Source of the DNA: Enterocloster aldenensis
GTDB taxonomy: Bacteria > Bacillota > Clostridia > Lachnospirales > Lachnospiraceae
NCBI RefSeq assembly: GCF_003434055.1
Contig: NZ_QVEX01000003.1
Coordinates: 310,001-374,000 of the forward strand
Reading direction: 5' to 3'
DNA length: 64,000 nucleotides
Positions 8,228-16,685 of this stretch are shown here, one piece after another. Each line of letters starts with the position of its first letter. The first letter of the stretch is position 1. A model generated the notes under the pieces. The model made no database searches. It had not been told where the DNA came from and was given only the letters and a program-made list of their open reading frames with translations. The position numbers and the translations under genes are program-made.

Positions 8228-9475
8228 ATGATTCTGGCAAATGGAAAATTATACGGTTCGGGCAGGCAGGGAGAGGTCCTTGCCCATATGGAGGAATGGA
8301 TTAACCGGACCATGGAAGGGAAACGGCTGGAGGAGGATATGGTGATATCCGCCCTGGCCTGCCTGGGGCGGAAACTGGAACAGAAATATGGGTATCCGCA
8401 GATTGCAGGGATGCTGAGCCGTGAAGCCCTGGAAGGCAGGCTTATGCGGGAACTGGGGAATGTCCGGCCATATGGTTCCATGAAGCCGTCGGCACATGGC
8501 CGCATTTCCACCCGCGTCATGCCCCTTGGGACCTTGCTCCACATCGGGGCAGGCAATGCGGATTTCCTTCCTGCTTACAGTGTGGCAGAGGGCCTTCTCA
8601 CCTGTAATGTGAATATACTGAAGCTGCCGGGCGCGGACAACGAGGCATCCATGGAAATACTGCGCCTGCTCATTGGAATCCAGAAGGAACTGGCTGATTA
8701 CATCTATGTTTTTGATACCCCGTCCAGGGACAGGGACGCCCTAATGCAGCTGGCAGGGCTTGCAGATGGGATTGTGGTGTGGGGAGGCGATGGGGCGGTT
8801 GCCCAGGTAAGGAGCATGGCGCCTCCCGGAATCCGGCTGGCTGAATGGGGCCATAAACTGGGATTTGCATATATTTCAGGATATACGGACAAGGAAGCGG
8901 AACTGGCTGCCCTGGCAGAGCACATGATGGCCACAAGACAGCTGTTATGCAGTTCATGTCAGACCGTATTCATTGATACGGAATCCTATGAGGAAATCCT
9001 GGAGTTTGGAAGGGGATTTTTGGCTTGCCTGGAGCGGGCCGCAGACAGTCATCCGGGCGGCAGTCCCTTTGTGACAGGCGCAATCAGTCTCAGCCGTTAT
9101 AGTGATGGGCTGGAACGGATTGTTTACGGCGAGGGCGCAGGCGGGAACCGGATATTCCAGGGAAAAGGATGCAGTGTGACCATATGCAGTGATATGGAAC
9201 TGGAGCTGTCCCCCATGTTCGGGAACTGTCTTATCAAGCGCCTGCCCAGGAACATGGCGTTCAGATGCCTGCGCCGCCATAAGGGACATCTGCAGACAGC
9301 CGGCCTTATATGCGCAGGGGAAAGCAGAAAGGAACTGGAGGCCCTTCTGTGTTCCTGCGGCGTGAGCCGGATTACCGGTGCCGGGAGTATGTCTGCCCTG
9401 TTTGAGGATGGCGCCCATGACGGGGAGTATCCGCTGAGGCGTTATGTCAGGTTCGTGGATGTGGAGGAATCTTAG
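8228..9475 (+). CDS. LuxC-like acyl-CoA/acyl-protein reductase
   Basis: A 415-residue protein of the LuxC family, which has an aldehyde dehydrogenase fold and reduces an acyl thioester to an aldehyde with NADPH. The segment GTLLHIGAGNADFLPAYS (about residues 99-116) matches the substrate/cofactor region. The catalytic cysteine is read as C241 in LLCSSCQTVFID, corresponding to the ACSSPQ motif of LuxC. The ribosome site GGAGGGGGAG precedes the ATG. Together with the LuxE-like protein it would convert a carboxylic acid to an aldehyde. The downstream gene is separated by a MITE fragment, so this is probably the last gene of the cluster. Confidence 0.82.
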   Translation: MILANGKLYGSGRQGEVLAHMEEWINRTMEGKRLEEDMVISALACLGRKLEQKYGYPQIAGMLSREALEGRLMRELGNVRPYGSMKPSAHGRISTRVMPLGTLLHIGAGNADFLPAYSVAEGLLTCNVNILKLPGADNEASMEILRLLIGIQKELADYIYVFDTPSRDRDALMQLAGLADGIVVWGGDGAVAQVRSMAPPGIRLAEWGHKLGFAYISGYTDKEAELAALAEHMMATRQLLCSSCQTVFIDTESYEEILEFGRGFLACLERAADSHPGGSPFVTGAISLSRYSDGLERIVYGEGAGGNRIFQGKGCSVTICSDMELELSPMFGNCLIKRLPRNMAFRCLRRHKGHLQTAGLICAGESRKELEALLCSCGVSRITGAGSMSALFEDGAHDGEYPLRRYVRFVDVEES

Positions 9476-9494
9476 AACTCCGTTTCCCAGGGTG

Positions 9495-9526
9495 TGTTTG
9501 AAAATTCATTCCCGCCCGCTGCACGG
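9495..9526 (+). mobile_element. MITE left-end fragment upstream of the lysozyme gene
   Basis: These 32 bases match the left end of the 46371-46534 element at about 30 positions (GTGTTTGAAAATTCATTC, then CCGCCnnCTGCACG). No matching right end follows, so it is a truncated copy. It lies between the LuxC-like gene and the GH25 gene. Confidence 0.7.
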
Positions 9527-9578
9527 AAACAGGCCTTATGTCCAGGATTGCCGCTGTGCACAGGAAAGGAGGATGGAT

Positions 9579-10349
9579 GTGAAGAAGTCATTTCGAATAG
9601 GGGCCAGGGCTGTCCTGGCAATTATCTGTATCGGAACGGTCCTGACGGCATTATACGGTTATGGCGTGCTGCAGGGCTGGTTCCTGCTTAATAATCCTTC
9701 AAGGGAACAATATCCAATCCGCGGAGTGGACGTGTCCCATTACCAGGGGGACATTGACTGGGAAGTCTTAAGCAGACAGGATATCCGGTTCGCATATATC
9801 AAGGCCACGGAGGGAAGCAGCCACACGGATGAGCGGTTCCAGGAAAACTGGGACCATGCAGCGGACACGGAACTGAAGGTGGGGGCCTATCATTTCTTCA
9901 GCTTCGACAGTCCGGCAGAGACACAGGCAGGGCATTTCATTGAGACCGTACAGGCCTTTGACGGAATGCTGCCTCCGGTTGTGGATTTTGAATTTTACGG
10001 TGACAAACAAGCCAGCCCTCCCCCGGTGGAACCCACGGTGCAGCAGCTGTGGGCCATGTTAGGGAAACTGGAACAGCACTACGGGATGACTCCCGTCCTC
10101 TATGCCACAGAGGAAACCTACCGCATGTATCTGGAGGGCCGTTTTGACGAATATCCCCTTTGGATACGCAATGTGACGGGACGTCCGGACACGGACAGGG
10201 ACTGGCTGTTCTGGCAGTACAGCAACCGCGGGCGGTTGGACGGATATACAGGGGACGAGCGGTTTATTGACCTGAACGTGTTTGCAGGAGACGAGGCGCG
10301 GTGGGCCGGTTTTACAGAGGCGGGCAGACAGCAGGCGGGCGGACGGTAG
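9579..10349 (+). CDS. Glycoside hydrolase family 25 lysozyme, membrane-anchored
   Basis: GH25 muramidases cleave the MurNAc-GlcNAc bond of peptidoglycan outside the membrane. The fold signatures are GVDVSHYQGDIDWE near the start of the domain, FAYIKATEGSS, and the catalytic acidic pair in PVVDFEFYG, ending with LFWQYSNRG. A single N-terminal hydrophobic segment (AVLAIICIGTVLTALYGYGVL) serves as signal anchor. I choose GTG at 9579 because AAGGAGG at 9566-9572 has 6 bases spacing to it, while the ATG at 9573 would directly abut the ribosome site. The last residues (GRQQAGGR) run into a GC-rich repeat. Confidence 0.88.
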   Translation: MKKSFRIGARAVLAIICIGTVLTALYGYGVLQGWFLLNNPSREQYPIRGVDVSHYQGDIDWEVLSRQDIRFAYIKATEGSSHTDERFQENWDHAADTELKVGAYHFFSFDSPAETQAGHFIETVQAFDGMLPPVVDFEFYGDKQASPPPVEPTVQQLWAMLGKLEQHYGMTPVLYATEETYRMYLEGRFDEYPLWIRNVTGRPDTDRDWLFWQYSNRGRLDGYTGDERFIDLNVFAGDEARWAGFTEAGRQQAGGR

Positions 10350-10407
10350 GCGGCCGGACAGCAGGCGGACGGTATACGAGCGGACGGCGGATGGGCAGAC
10401 AGCAGGT
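10318..10407 (+). repeat. Degenerate GC-rich repeats around the lysozyme stop
   Basis: Variants of CAGACAGCAGGCGGACGG recur near 10324, 10357 and 10396, spanning the last codons of the GH25 gene and the following spacer. The array probably arose by slippage; no coding role is evident. Confidence 0.55.
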
Positions 10408-10428
10408 TGTCCGGACCTGGAAAATGAC

Positions 10429-10457
10429 TTGAGAAAAAACGGATGTTCTGGTATACT
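10429..10457 (+). promoter_or_regulatory. Promoter of recU
   Basis: TTGAGA at 10429-10434 and TATACT at 10452-10457 are separated by 17 bases, 57 bases before the recU ATG. Confidence 0.6.
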
Positions 10458-10513
10458 GGTGGAACACAGGAAAAACGGTTTTTCCGGAATGTTGTTGAAA
10501 GGAATGTATCTGT

Positions 10514-11047
10514 ATGGGAACCTGGAACACAAGAGGCCTGAGGGGGTCGACCCTGGAGGATTTAATCAACCATACCAATGAAAGCTACCGGGACAAGCAT
10601 CTGGCGCTGATCCAGAAGATTCCCACGCCCATCACGCCCATTGAGATAGACAAGGCAAGCAGGCACATAACACTGGCCTATTTTGACCAGAAAAGTACGG
10701 TGGATTACATAGGGACCGTGCAGGGAATACCGGTATGCTTTGATGCGAAGGAATGCGCGGTGAAAACATTCCCGCTCCAGAACATCCACCCCCATCAGAT
10801 CCAGTTCATGAAGGAGTTTGAGGAGCAGGGCGGGATTGCGTTCATCATCCTGTACTTTACAAGCCTTAACGAGATGTACTATATGCCCTTTGAGCATATA
10901 TATACCTTTTGGAAACGGATGGAGGACGGCGGACGCAAAAGCTTTACATACGGCGAAGTGGATAAGGCGTGGAGGATACGCTCCTTCCGGGATATGCTGG
11001 TGCATTATCTGGAGGAGATACAGAAAGACCTGGACAGAAGGCCGTGA
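10514..11047 (+). CDS. recU: Holliday junction resolvase RecU
   Basis: A 177-residue RecU-type nuclease that cleaves four-way DNA junctions during recombination and chromosome segregation in Firmicutes. Residues 1-20 carry the basic, Asn-containing N-terminal motif (NTRGLRGSTLEDLINHTNE). The metal-binding active site appears as TVDYIG followed by VCFDAKEC, with the acidic and lysine residues of the PD-(D/E)xK fold intact. QIQFMKEFEEQGGIAFIILYF continues the fold. The ATG is 10 bases after GAAAGGA. In many Firmicutes recU sits next to a penicillin-binding protein gene; here its neighbour is a GH25 hydrolase. Confidence 0.9.
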   Translation: MGTWNTRGLRGSTLEDLINHTNESYRDKHLALIQKIPTPITPIEIDKASRHITLAYFDQKSTVDYIGTVQGIPVCFDAKECAVKTFPLQNIHPHQIQFMKEFEEQGGIAFIILYFTSLNEMYYMPFEHIYTFWKRMEDGGRKSFTYGEVDKAWRIRSFRDMLVHYLEEIQKDLDRRP

Positions 11048-11057
11048 CGGACAACAG

Positions 11058-11079
11058 GACCTTCCTGCCAGGTCTTTTT
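11058..11079 (+). terminator. Weak terminator after recU
   Basis: GACCT at 11058-11062 pairs with AGGTC at 11070-11074, followed by five T residues. The stem has only five pairs. Confidence 0.4.
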
Positions 11080-11155
11080 AGTAAGGGAACCCCTGTTTTT
11101 CAGATGAAATCTTGTAACTGCTGTCAAAGGTACCCTTTTCCCTGCCATCTCATGA

Positions 11156-11184
11156 TTGACCTTAAATGTAAATAAAAGTATAAT
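11156..11184 (+). promoter_or_regulatory. Upstream promoter of the his operon
   Basis: TTGACC at 11156-11161, a 17-base spacer, then TATAAT at 11179-11184. Transcripts from here would carry a leader of about 260 bases containing a TGCCCGT/ACGGGCA hairpin near 11201-11242. No T-box consensus and no His-codon-rich leader peptide is evident in that leader. Confidence 0.55.
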
Positions 11185-11294
11185 ACCATATAGTGTTAAT
11201 TGCCCGTTTGCTTTTGATGAAGGATGATGAAGACGGGCACGGGAATGCAGGGATGGGCATGATGGCCTTTTAGGGGAGACAGCAGGATTTCTGA

Positions 11295-11323
11295 TTGACA
11301 ATCCGTCTGATATCCCCTATAAT
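11295..11323 (+). promoter_or_regulatory. Main promoter of the his operon
   Basis: A perfect TTGACA (11295-11300) and TATAAT (11318-11323) are separated by 17 bases. This is the best consensus promoter in the window and lies about 130 bases upstream of hisZ. Confidence 0.75.
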
Positions 11324-11342
11324 AATACAATCACGTTATCGA

Positions 11343-11397
11343 ATTATCACTTTACCACAGGAAAGCAAAAGAGGGGATAAAGGTAAAATGAGATAAC
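11343..11397 (+). promoter_or_regulatory. Possible operator in the his leader
   Basis: ATTATCACTTTACC at 11343-11356 is an imperfect inverted partner of GGTAAAATGAGATAAC at 11382-11397. The core AAAATGAGATAA also occurs in the pckA promoter (28878-28889), where it has an inverted partner too. A shared DNA-binding regulator is inferred, not shown. Confidence 0.4.
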
Positions 11398-11452
11398 GGA
11401 AGCTGCAGATACAATGATTTAAGCCAAAGAATATGATAAAAGAGGATGGGAC

Positions 11453-12721
11453 ATGATGGCAGGAAAGAACCGTTTAATCCACACCCCGGAAGGCGTGAGG
11501 GACAGTTACAATGCGGAGTGCAGAAAGAAACTGGCGGTGCAGGATAAGATATTGAACACCTTATACCTGTATGGCTATGAGCATATACAGACGCCCAGCT
11601 TTGAATATTTCGACATATTCAGTAAGGACAGGGGAAGCGTGTCGGACCGGGAGATGTTCAAGTTCTTTGACCGGGATAATAATACCCTGGTGCTCCGCCC
11701 GGATATGACGCCCGCCGTGGCAAGGTGTGTTGCCAAATATTTCATGGATGACGACATGCCGCTGCGCCTCTGCTACCTGGAGCGCACATTTAAAAACAAC
11801 AGCAGTTACCAGGGAAGGCTTAAAGAAAGGGCCGAGATGGGGGCAGAGCTTATCGGGGATGATTCTGCGGACGGGGATGCCGAGATGATTGCCATGGTCA
11901 TTGACAGCCTGAAGGCCGCGGGCCTTAAGGAATTCCAGGTGGAACTGGGACAGGTGGCATTTTACCGCAGTCTTTTGGAAGAAGCGGGTTTTTGCGGGGA
12001 AGTGGAAGAGGAGCTGAACCAGCTGGTGGAGAACAAGAATGATTTTGGCGTGGCTGAACTGCTTAAGGGCCAGGACATAGATGAGGGTCTGAAGCAGGCA
12101 TTCCTAAAACTGCCGGAGCTGTTTGGCTCACTGGAACAGATTGCCCAGGCAAGGAAACTTACATCCGCCCCACGGGCCCTGGCTGCCATTGAACGGCTGG
12201 AACAGGTCCACGCCATCCTTAAAAGCTACGGCCTGGCTGACTATGTGTCCTTTGATCTGGGAATGCTCAGCAAGTATCATTATTATACGGGAATCATTTT
12301 CAAGGCATATACATATGGCACAGGGGATTATATTGTCACCGGAGGCCGGTATGATAAGCTTCTGGTGCAGTTTGGCAAGGATACGCCTGCCGTGGGGTTT
12401 GCCATTGTGGTGGACCAGGTCATGGCAGCCCTGTCAAGGCAGCAGATCGATACGCCTGTGACCCTGGTGAACACGGTCATCCTATACGAAGCCACGGCCA
12501 GGGACAACGCCATCCGTCTGGGTCGTTATTTTAAGGAAAGGGGGCTGGCTGTCCAGTCCATGAAGCGGAGGCAGGACAAGAGCCTTGAGGATTACAGAGC
12601 CATGACGCTGGGGCGCCATATGAGGAACCTTCTGTATCTGAAGGATGACGGCCGGGTGGTCACTGCCATGGATATGGTGAACGGCAGCGCGGATGAGATT
12701 CCCATTGAGGCGTATGAGTAA
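11453..12721 (+). CDS. hisZ: ATP phosphoribosyltransferase regulatory subunit
   Basis: HisZ is a catalytically inactive paralogue of histidyl-tRNA synthetase that binds short HisG to form the first enzyme of histidine synthesis and confers feedback sensitivity. The class II synthetase core is visible: HTPEGVRD near the start, LRPDMTPAVAR (about 83-93), the ERTFKNNSSYQGRLKE segment, and KYHYYTGIIFKAYT and GGRYDKLLVQFG later on. The usual length is about 390-420 residues; this one is 422. It begins with tandem ATGs (11453, 11456) after GAGGA. It is the first gene of the his operon, 30 bases before hisG, the order typical of Firmicutes with short HisG. Confidence 0.92.
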   Translation: MMAGKNRLIHTPEGVRDSYNAECRKKLAVQDKILNTLYLYGYEHIQTPSFEYFDIFSKDRGSVSDREMFKFFDRDNNTLVLRPDMTPAVARCVAKYFMDDDMPLRLCYLERTFKNNSSYQGRLKERAEMGAELIGDDSADGDAEMIAMVIDSLKAAGLKEFQVELGQVAFYRSLLEEAGFCGEVEEELNQLVENKNDFGVAELLKGQDIDEGLKQAFLKLPELFGSLEQIAQARKLTSAPRALAAIERLEQVHAILKSYGLADYVSFDLGMLSKYHYYTGIIFKAYTYGTGDYIVTGGRYDKLLVQFGKDTPAVGFAIVVDQVMAALSRQQIDTPVTLVNTVILYEATARDNAIRLGRYFKERGLAVQSMKRRQDKSLEDYRAMTLGRHMRNLLYLKDDGRVVTAMDMVNGSADEIPIEAYE

Positions 12722-12751
12722 GAAGTAAATAATCGGAGGGCTTGAAGGCAG

Positions 12752-13399
12752 ATGAGATATTTAACAATAGCGCTGGCAAAGGGCAGGCTGGCCAAAAAGG
12801 CCATGGAACTGTTTGAGGCAATCGGCATTTCCTGTGACGAGATGAAGGATAAGGATTCCAGGAAGCTGATATTTGTAAATGAAGAATTGGGCATCCGTTT
12901 CTTCCTGGCCAAGGCCAATGATGTGCCCACTTATGTGGAATATGGGGCAGCGGATATTGGAATTGTTGGCAAGGACACCATCCTGGAGGAGGGCCGCAAA
13001 CTCTATGAGGTCATGGACCTGGGAATGGGCAGATGCAGGATGTGCGTGTGTGGCCCGGAATCGGCAAAGGAGAGCTTAAGGCATCACGAGCTGATACGCG
13101 TGGCTACCAAGTACCCTAATATTGCAAAGGACTATTTTTACAACCAGAAGTATCAGACCGTGGAGATTATCAAGCTGAACGGATCCATTGAACTGGCGCC
13201 CATTGTAGGGCTTTCAGAGGTGATTGTGGATATCGTGGAGACCGGATCCACCCTAAGGGAGAACGGCCTGGCCGTGCTGGAGGAGGTATGCAGCCTGTCT
13301 GCCCGCATGGTGGTGAACCAGGTGAGCATGAAGACGGAGAACGGGCGCATCACAAAGATAATCAAGGATTTCCAGGCGCTGCTTAAGGAGGATAAATAA
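12752..13399 (+). CDS. hisG: ATP phosphoribosyltransferase, short form
   Basis: Catalyses the first step of histidine biosynthesis, joining ATP and PRPP to give phosphoribosyl-ATP. At 215 residues it is the short form lacking the C-terminal regulatory domain, consistent with the hisZ gene directly upstream. Conserved features include [14 protein letters not shown] at the start, [15 protein letters not shown] around 63-77, and the PRPP-binding segment [15 protein letters not shown]. The GGAGG ribosome site is at 12735-12739. The stop is immediately followed by the hisD start codon. Confidence 0.95.
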   Translation: MRYLTIALAKGRLAKKAMELFEAIGISCDEMKDKDSRKLIFVNEELGIRFFLAKANDVPTYVEYGAADIGIVGKDTILEEGRKLYEVMDLGMGRCRMCVCGPESAKESLRHHELIRVATKYPNIAKDYFYNQKYQTVEIIKLNGSIELAPIVGLSEVIVDIVETGSTLRENGLAVLEEVCSLSARMVVNQVSMKTENGRITKIIKDFQALLKEDK

Positions 13400-14698
13400 A
13401 TGAGGATCATAACATTAGACGATACATCCATGAAGGATATCCTGGCTGACATGCTCAGACGCGACCCAAACAATTATGACAGCTATACAAAGACCGTGGA
13501 AGCAATTGTGGAAAATGTAAAGAACCGCAGGGATGAGGCTGTGTTTGAGTATACAAAGGAATTTGACCAGGCAGACCTTGATGCTTCCAACATCCGGGTG
13601 ACCCGGGAAGAGATTGACCAGGCCATGGCCCAGGTGGATGAGGGCCTGCTTGGCGTCATGAAAAAGTCCATGGACAATATCCGCCGTTATCATGAAAAGC
13701 AGAAAAGGAACAGCTGGTTTGACGCGCAGCCTGACGGCACCATACTGGGCCAGAAGGTTACGGCCTTGGAGAGCGTTGGCGTTTATGTGCCGGGGGGCAA
13801 GGCAGCGTACCCTTCCTCTGTGCTGATGAATATCGTTCCGGCTGAGGTTGCAGGGGTAAAGAGGATTGTCATGGTGACCCCGCCCGGTAAAGACGGGAAG
13901 GTGAATCCTGTTACCCTGACAGCCGCCCATCTGGCAGGCGCCACCGAGGTGTATAAGGTAGGCGGTGCCCAGGCCGTGGCCGCCCTTGCCTTTGGAACCC
14001 AGTCCATCCCCAGGGTCAATAAGATTGTGGGCCCAGGCAATATCTTTGTTGCCCTTGCCAAGAAGGCGGTGTACGGCCATGTCAGCATTGACAGCATTGC
14101 AGGTCCCAGTGAGATCCTGGTGATTGCGGATGACAGTGCGAACCCGCGTTTTGTGGCCGCCGACCTTTTAAGCCAGGCCGAGCATGATGAGCTGGCAAGC
14201 GCCATATTGGTGACCACCAGCATGGAACTGGCTAAGAAGGTATCGGATGAAGTGGACGGCTTCCTGAACATATTATCCAGAAGCCATATCATTGCCAGGT
14301 CCCTTGATAATTACGGATACATCCTGGTTACGGATACCATGGAAAAGGCGGTGGAGACAGCCAACAACATTGCGCCAGAGCATCTTGAGATTGTCACCGC
14401 CAATCCCTTTGAGGTCATGACAAAGATTCAGAACGCAGGAGCTATCTTTATCGGGGAATACAGCAGCGAACCACTGGGGGATTACTTTGCAGGACCAAAC
14501 CACATCCTGCCCACCAACGGGACAGCCAAATTCTTCTCCCCCCTTGGCGTGGATGACTTCATTAAGAAGTCCAGTATCATTTACTACTCCAGGGAAGCCC
14601 TTGAAAAGGCCCATAAGGACATTGAACTGTTTGCGGAGTCTGAGCATCTGACCGCACATGCCAATTCCATCCGGGTACGGTTCGAAATGGACACTTAA
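13400..14698 (+). CDS. hisD: Histidinol dehydrogenase
   Basis: Zinc-dependent enzyme that oxidises L-histidinol to L-histidine in two NAD-dependent steps, the last reactions of the pathway. Typical segments are GVYVPGGKAAYPSSVLMN, GGAQAVAALAFGT, the signature IDSIAGPSEILVIAD, QAEHDELASAIL (metal and catalytic residues), and NHILPTNGTAKFFSPLGVDDF. The length of 432 residues is normal. It directly abuts hisG with no gap, and AAGGAGG overlaps the end of hisG as ribosome site. Confidence 0.96.
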   Translation: MRIITLDDTSMKDILADMLRRDPNNYDSYTKTVEAIVENVKNRRDEAVFEYTKEFDQADLDASNIRVTREEIDQAMAQVDEGLLGVMKKSMDNIRRYHEKQKRNSWFDAQPDGTILGQKVTALESVGVYVPGGKAAYPSSVLMNIVPAEVAGVKRIVMVTPPGKDGKVNPVTLTAAHLAGATEVYKVGGAQAVAALAFGTQSIPRVNKIVGPGNIFVALAKKAVYGHVSIDSIAGPSEILVIADDSANPRFVAADLLSQAEHDELASAILVTTSMELAKKVSDEVDGFLNILSRSHIIARSLDNYGYILVTDTMEKAVETANNIAPEHLEIVTANPFEVMTKIQNAGAIFIGEYSSEPLGDYFAGPNHILPTNGTAKFFSPLGVDDFIKKSSIIYYSREALEKAHKDIELFAESEHLTAHANSIRVRFEMDT

Positions 14699-14728
14699 TG
14701 TAGGAAACTGCAATACTAGGAGGGACAT

Positions 14729-15319
14729 ATGATGGAAAGGACATCCGTGGTATCACGGAATACAAAAGAAACAGAAATCCAGATAAGCCTTAACCTGGAT
14801 GGGAGCGGGAAAGCCGATATCCAGACCGGCATCGGATTCTTTGACCATATGCTGAACAGTTTTGCCCGACACGGGTTCTTTGACCTGACCGTAAAGGTGA
14901 AGGGGGATCTGGAAGTCGATACCCATCACACTATTGAGGATACCGGCATAGTCCTGGGCCAGGCAATCAAACAGGCTGTGGGGGATAAAAAGGGGATTGT
15001 ACGATATGGTTCCCAGATTCTTCCCATGGACGAATCCCTGGTCCTGTGCGCCCTGGATTTATGCGGCAGGCCGTATCTGGTCTATGATCTGGACCTGGAC
15101 CGTGAAAAGGTGGGGGATTTGGAGACAGAGATGGTCCGGGAATTCTTTTATGCCGTATCTTATGCAGCAGAAATGAACCTGCACATCCGGCAGATGGCAG
15201 GCATGAATAACCACCATATCATTGAAGCTGCCTTCAAGGCATTTGCAAAGGCCCTGGACAGCGCGGTTGCGGCAGAGCCGAGACTTACAGGCGTGCTTTC
15301 CACCAAAGGGAGCCTTTAG
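14729..15319 (+). CDS. hisB: Imidazoleglycerol-phosphate dehydratase
   Basis: Manganese-dependent dehydratase converting imidazole glycerol phosphate to imidazole acetol phosphate. This is the monofunctional form of 196 residues with no fused phosphatase. The metal-binding motifs are GFFDHMLNSFARHG and DTHHTIEDTGIVLG, with the C-terminal MNNHHIIEAAFKAFAKAL providing the second His cluster. It lies 30 bases after hisD with AGGAGG upstream. It is followed by a degraded reading frame instead of the hisH or hisA gene seen in many operons. Confidence 0.95.
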   Translation: MMERTSVVSRNTKETEIQISLNLDGSGKADIQTGIGFFDHMLNSFARHGFFDLTVKVKGDLEVDTHHTIEDTGIVLGQAIKQAVGDKKGIVRYGSQILPMDESLVLCALDLCGRPYLVYDLDLDREKVGDLETEMVREFFYAVSYAAEMNLHIRQMAGMNNHHIIEAAFKAFAKALDSAVAAEPRLTGVLSTKGSL

Positions 15320-15934
15320 GAAGGAGGCCGGAAGGGGATACCGGGAGGAGCAGAACCCCGCAGTTCCCTTTGATCCCAGTGGACCGGGGGGATACAGCTA
15401 TGTCAGGCTGCAATATCTGACAGACAGTTTTGCGGAACACGTAAAATCAGAAGAGAATTATTTTTATGGGTTTGATTTTCTGTTCAGGCCCTACATCATT
15501 TCCATGAAAGGCCATATGCCTGACAACCTGACGGCCCTCATTGATTATACATATGGGGATGGGCTTTCTGAGCCTCCTCCTGCAGTGGATGTATATGGCT
15601 ATGGAAGGCCCAAAGCGCCGGCCTGTCCGGAAAGCCGGACGGATTAAGGGCAGCGGACCTGGAACTGCAGTGCACGGATGAGGCAGTCAAAGGCAGCCGC
15701 GTTTACCTGACAGAGCATTTCATCGTGACGTCCTTTTACCAGTTTGATGTGATTCCATACACCTGCATTGACCGGATGGAGACAACCGGAGGGTTTGTGA
15801 TTGCTGTTACAAAGGATGGGTATGCCCATATTGTGTCAGGCGGCAGGCATGGGGGACAGATCCTTGGGATGCTTCAAAAGAAACAGGCCCTGGAACAGGC
15901 AGGGACAGACATACACGGACAGGCAGCACAATAA
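15320..15934 (+). pseudogene. Frameshifted open reading frame between hisB and hisA
   Basis: After an AAGGAGG directly behind hisB, one frame is open to 15647 (…DSFAEHVKSEENYFYGFDFLFRPYII… then PDNLTALIDYTYGDG). A second frame is open from about 15569 through 15641 to 15934, reading …VYLTEHFIVTSFYQFDVIPYTCIDRMETTGGFVIAVTKDGYAHIVSGGRHG… Both parts look like real protein and follow each other with a shift near 15600-15645, so a single gene broken by an indel is the simplest reading. No ATG in a good position is visible. The family is not recognised, and it does not resemble HisH or HisF. A sequencing error is an alternative. Confidence 0.45.
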
Positions 15935-15953
15935 ACAGAAAGAGGAGAAACCA

Positions 15954-16673
15954 ATGCAGTTATATCCGGCAATAGACATGAAGGACGGACAGTGTGTCCG
16001 TTTAAGACAGGGAGAATTTAAGGACATTACCGTGTATTCGGATGCGCCCTGGAAGGTAGCGGCCTGGTGGCAGGCCCAGGGAGCCACGTTCCTGCACCTG
16101 GTGGACCTGGATGGCGCCCTGGCAGGCCATTCCGTCAACGAAGAAGCCATCCGGAAGATTGTGGAACATGTATCCATACCCATAGAGATAGGCGGCGGGA
16201 TCCGTTCAGAGGAGGCGGTCCGCAGCATGCTTGGCCTGGGGGTGAAGCGGGTGATTATCGGGACCAAGGCAGTGGAACATCCTGAATTCCTGGAAGAAAT
16301 GGTGGGGAAATTCGGGGAAGACGCCATTGTGGCCGGAGTGGATGCCAAGAACGGAATGGTGGCAGTGGAGGGCTGGGAAAAGGTCAGCTCCATGGCTGCC
16401 GGTGAATTATGCCTTAAGATGAAAGGCTACGGCGTAAAGCATATTGTGTATACTGATATATCCAGGGACGGAATGCTGTCCGGCCCCAATGTTAAGGCCA
16501 CAAAACGTCTGACCGATGACACGGGACTTGACATCATAGCATCCGGCGGGGTATCCTGTATGCAGGACCTGAAGGAACTGCATGAGGCGGGAATCAGGGG
16601 AGCAATCATTGGAAAGGCCCTTTATGAAAACAGGATTCATCTGAAGGAAGCCGTAATGCTTTATGAAAACTAG
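15954..16673 (+). CDS. hisA: Phosphoribosylformimino-AICAR phosphate isomerase
   Basis: TIM-barrel isomerase of the fourth histidine step (ProFAR to PRFAR). The first catalytic aspartate is in LYPAIDMKDGQCVRL, and the second in YTDISRDGMLSGPN. The phosphate-binding glycines are in PIEIGGGIRSEEAV and IIASGGVSCMQDL. The length is 239 residues. The ATG at 15954 is chosen over upstream in-frame codons because GAGGAG precedes it by 6 bases and the barrel begins there. It is 12 bases upstream of the HisF-like/HisIE gene. Confidence 0.95.
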   Translation: MQLYPAIDMKDGQCVRLRQGEFKDITVYSDAPWKVAAWWQAQGATFLHLVDLDGALAGHSVNEEAIRKIVEHVSIPIEIGGGIRSEEAVRSMLGLGVKRVIIGTKAVEHPEFLEEMVGKFGEDAIVAGVDAKNGMVAVEGWEKVSSMAAGELCLKMKGYGVKHIVYTDISRDGMLSGPNVKATKRLTDDTGLDIIASGGVSCMQDLKELHEAGIRGAIIGKALYENRIHLKEAVMLYEN

Positions 16674-16685
16674 GAGATACATATT

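Noticed and set aside
7049..9475. Bioluminescence operon
   Set aside because: luxA, luxB and luxD are absent and the organism appears anaerobic.
11185..11452. T-box or His-rich leader peptide in the his leader
   Set aside because: No T-box antiterminator consensus (GGTGGnACCGCG-like) and no run of His codons in a short frame with ribosome site. Only hairpins and the possible operator are visible.
15320..15934. hisH or hisF in the hisB-hisA gap
   Set aside because: The readable protein has no glutamine amidotransferase or HisF barrel motifs.
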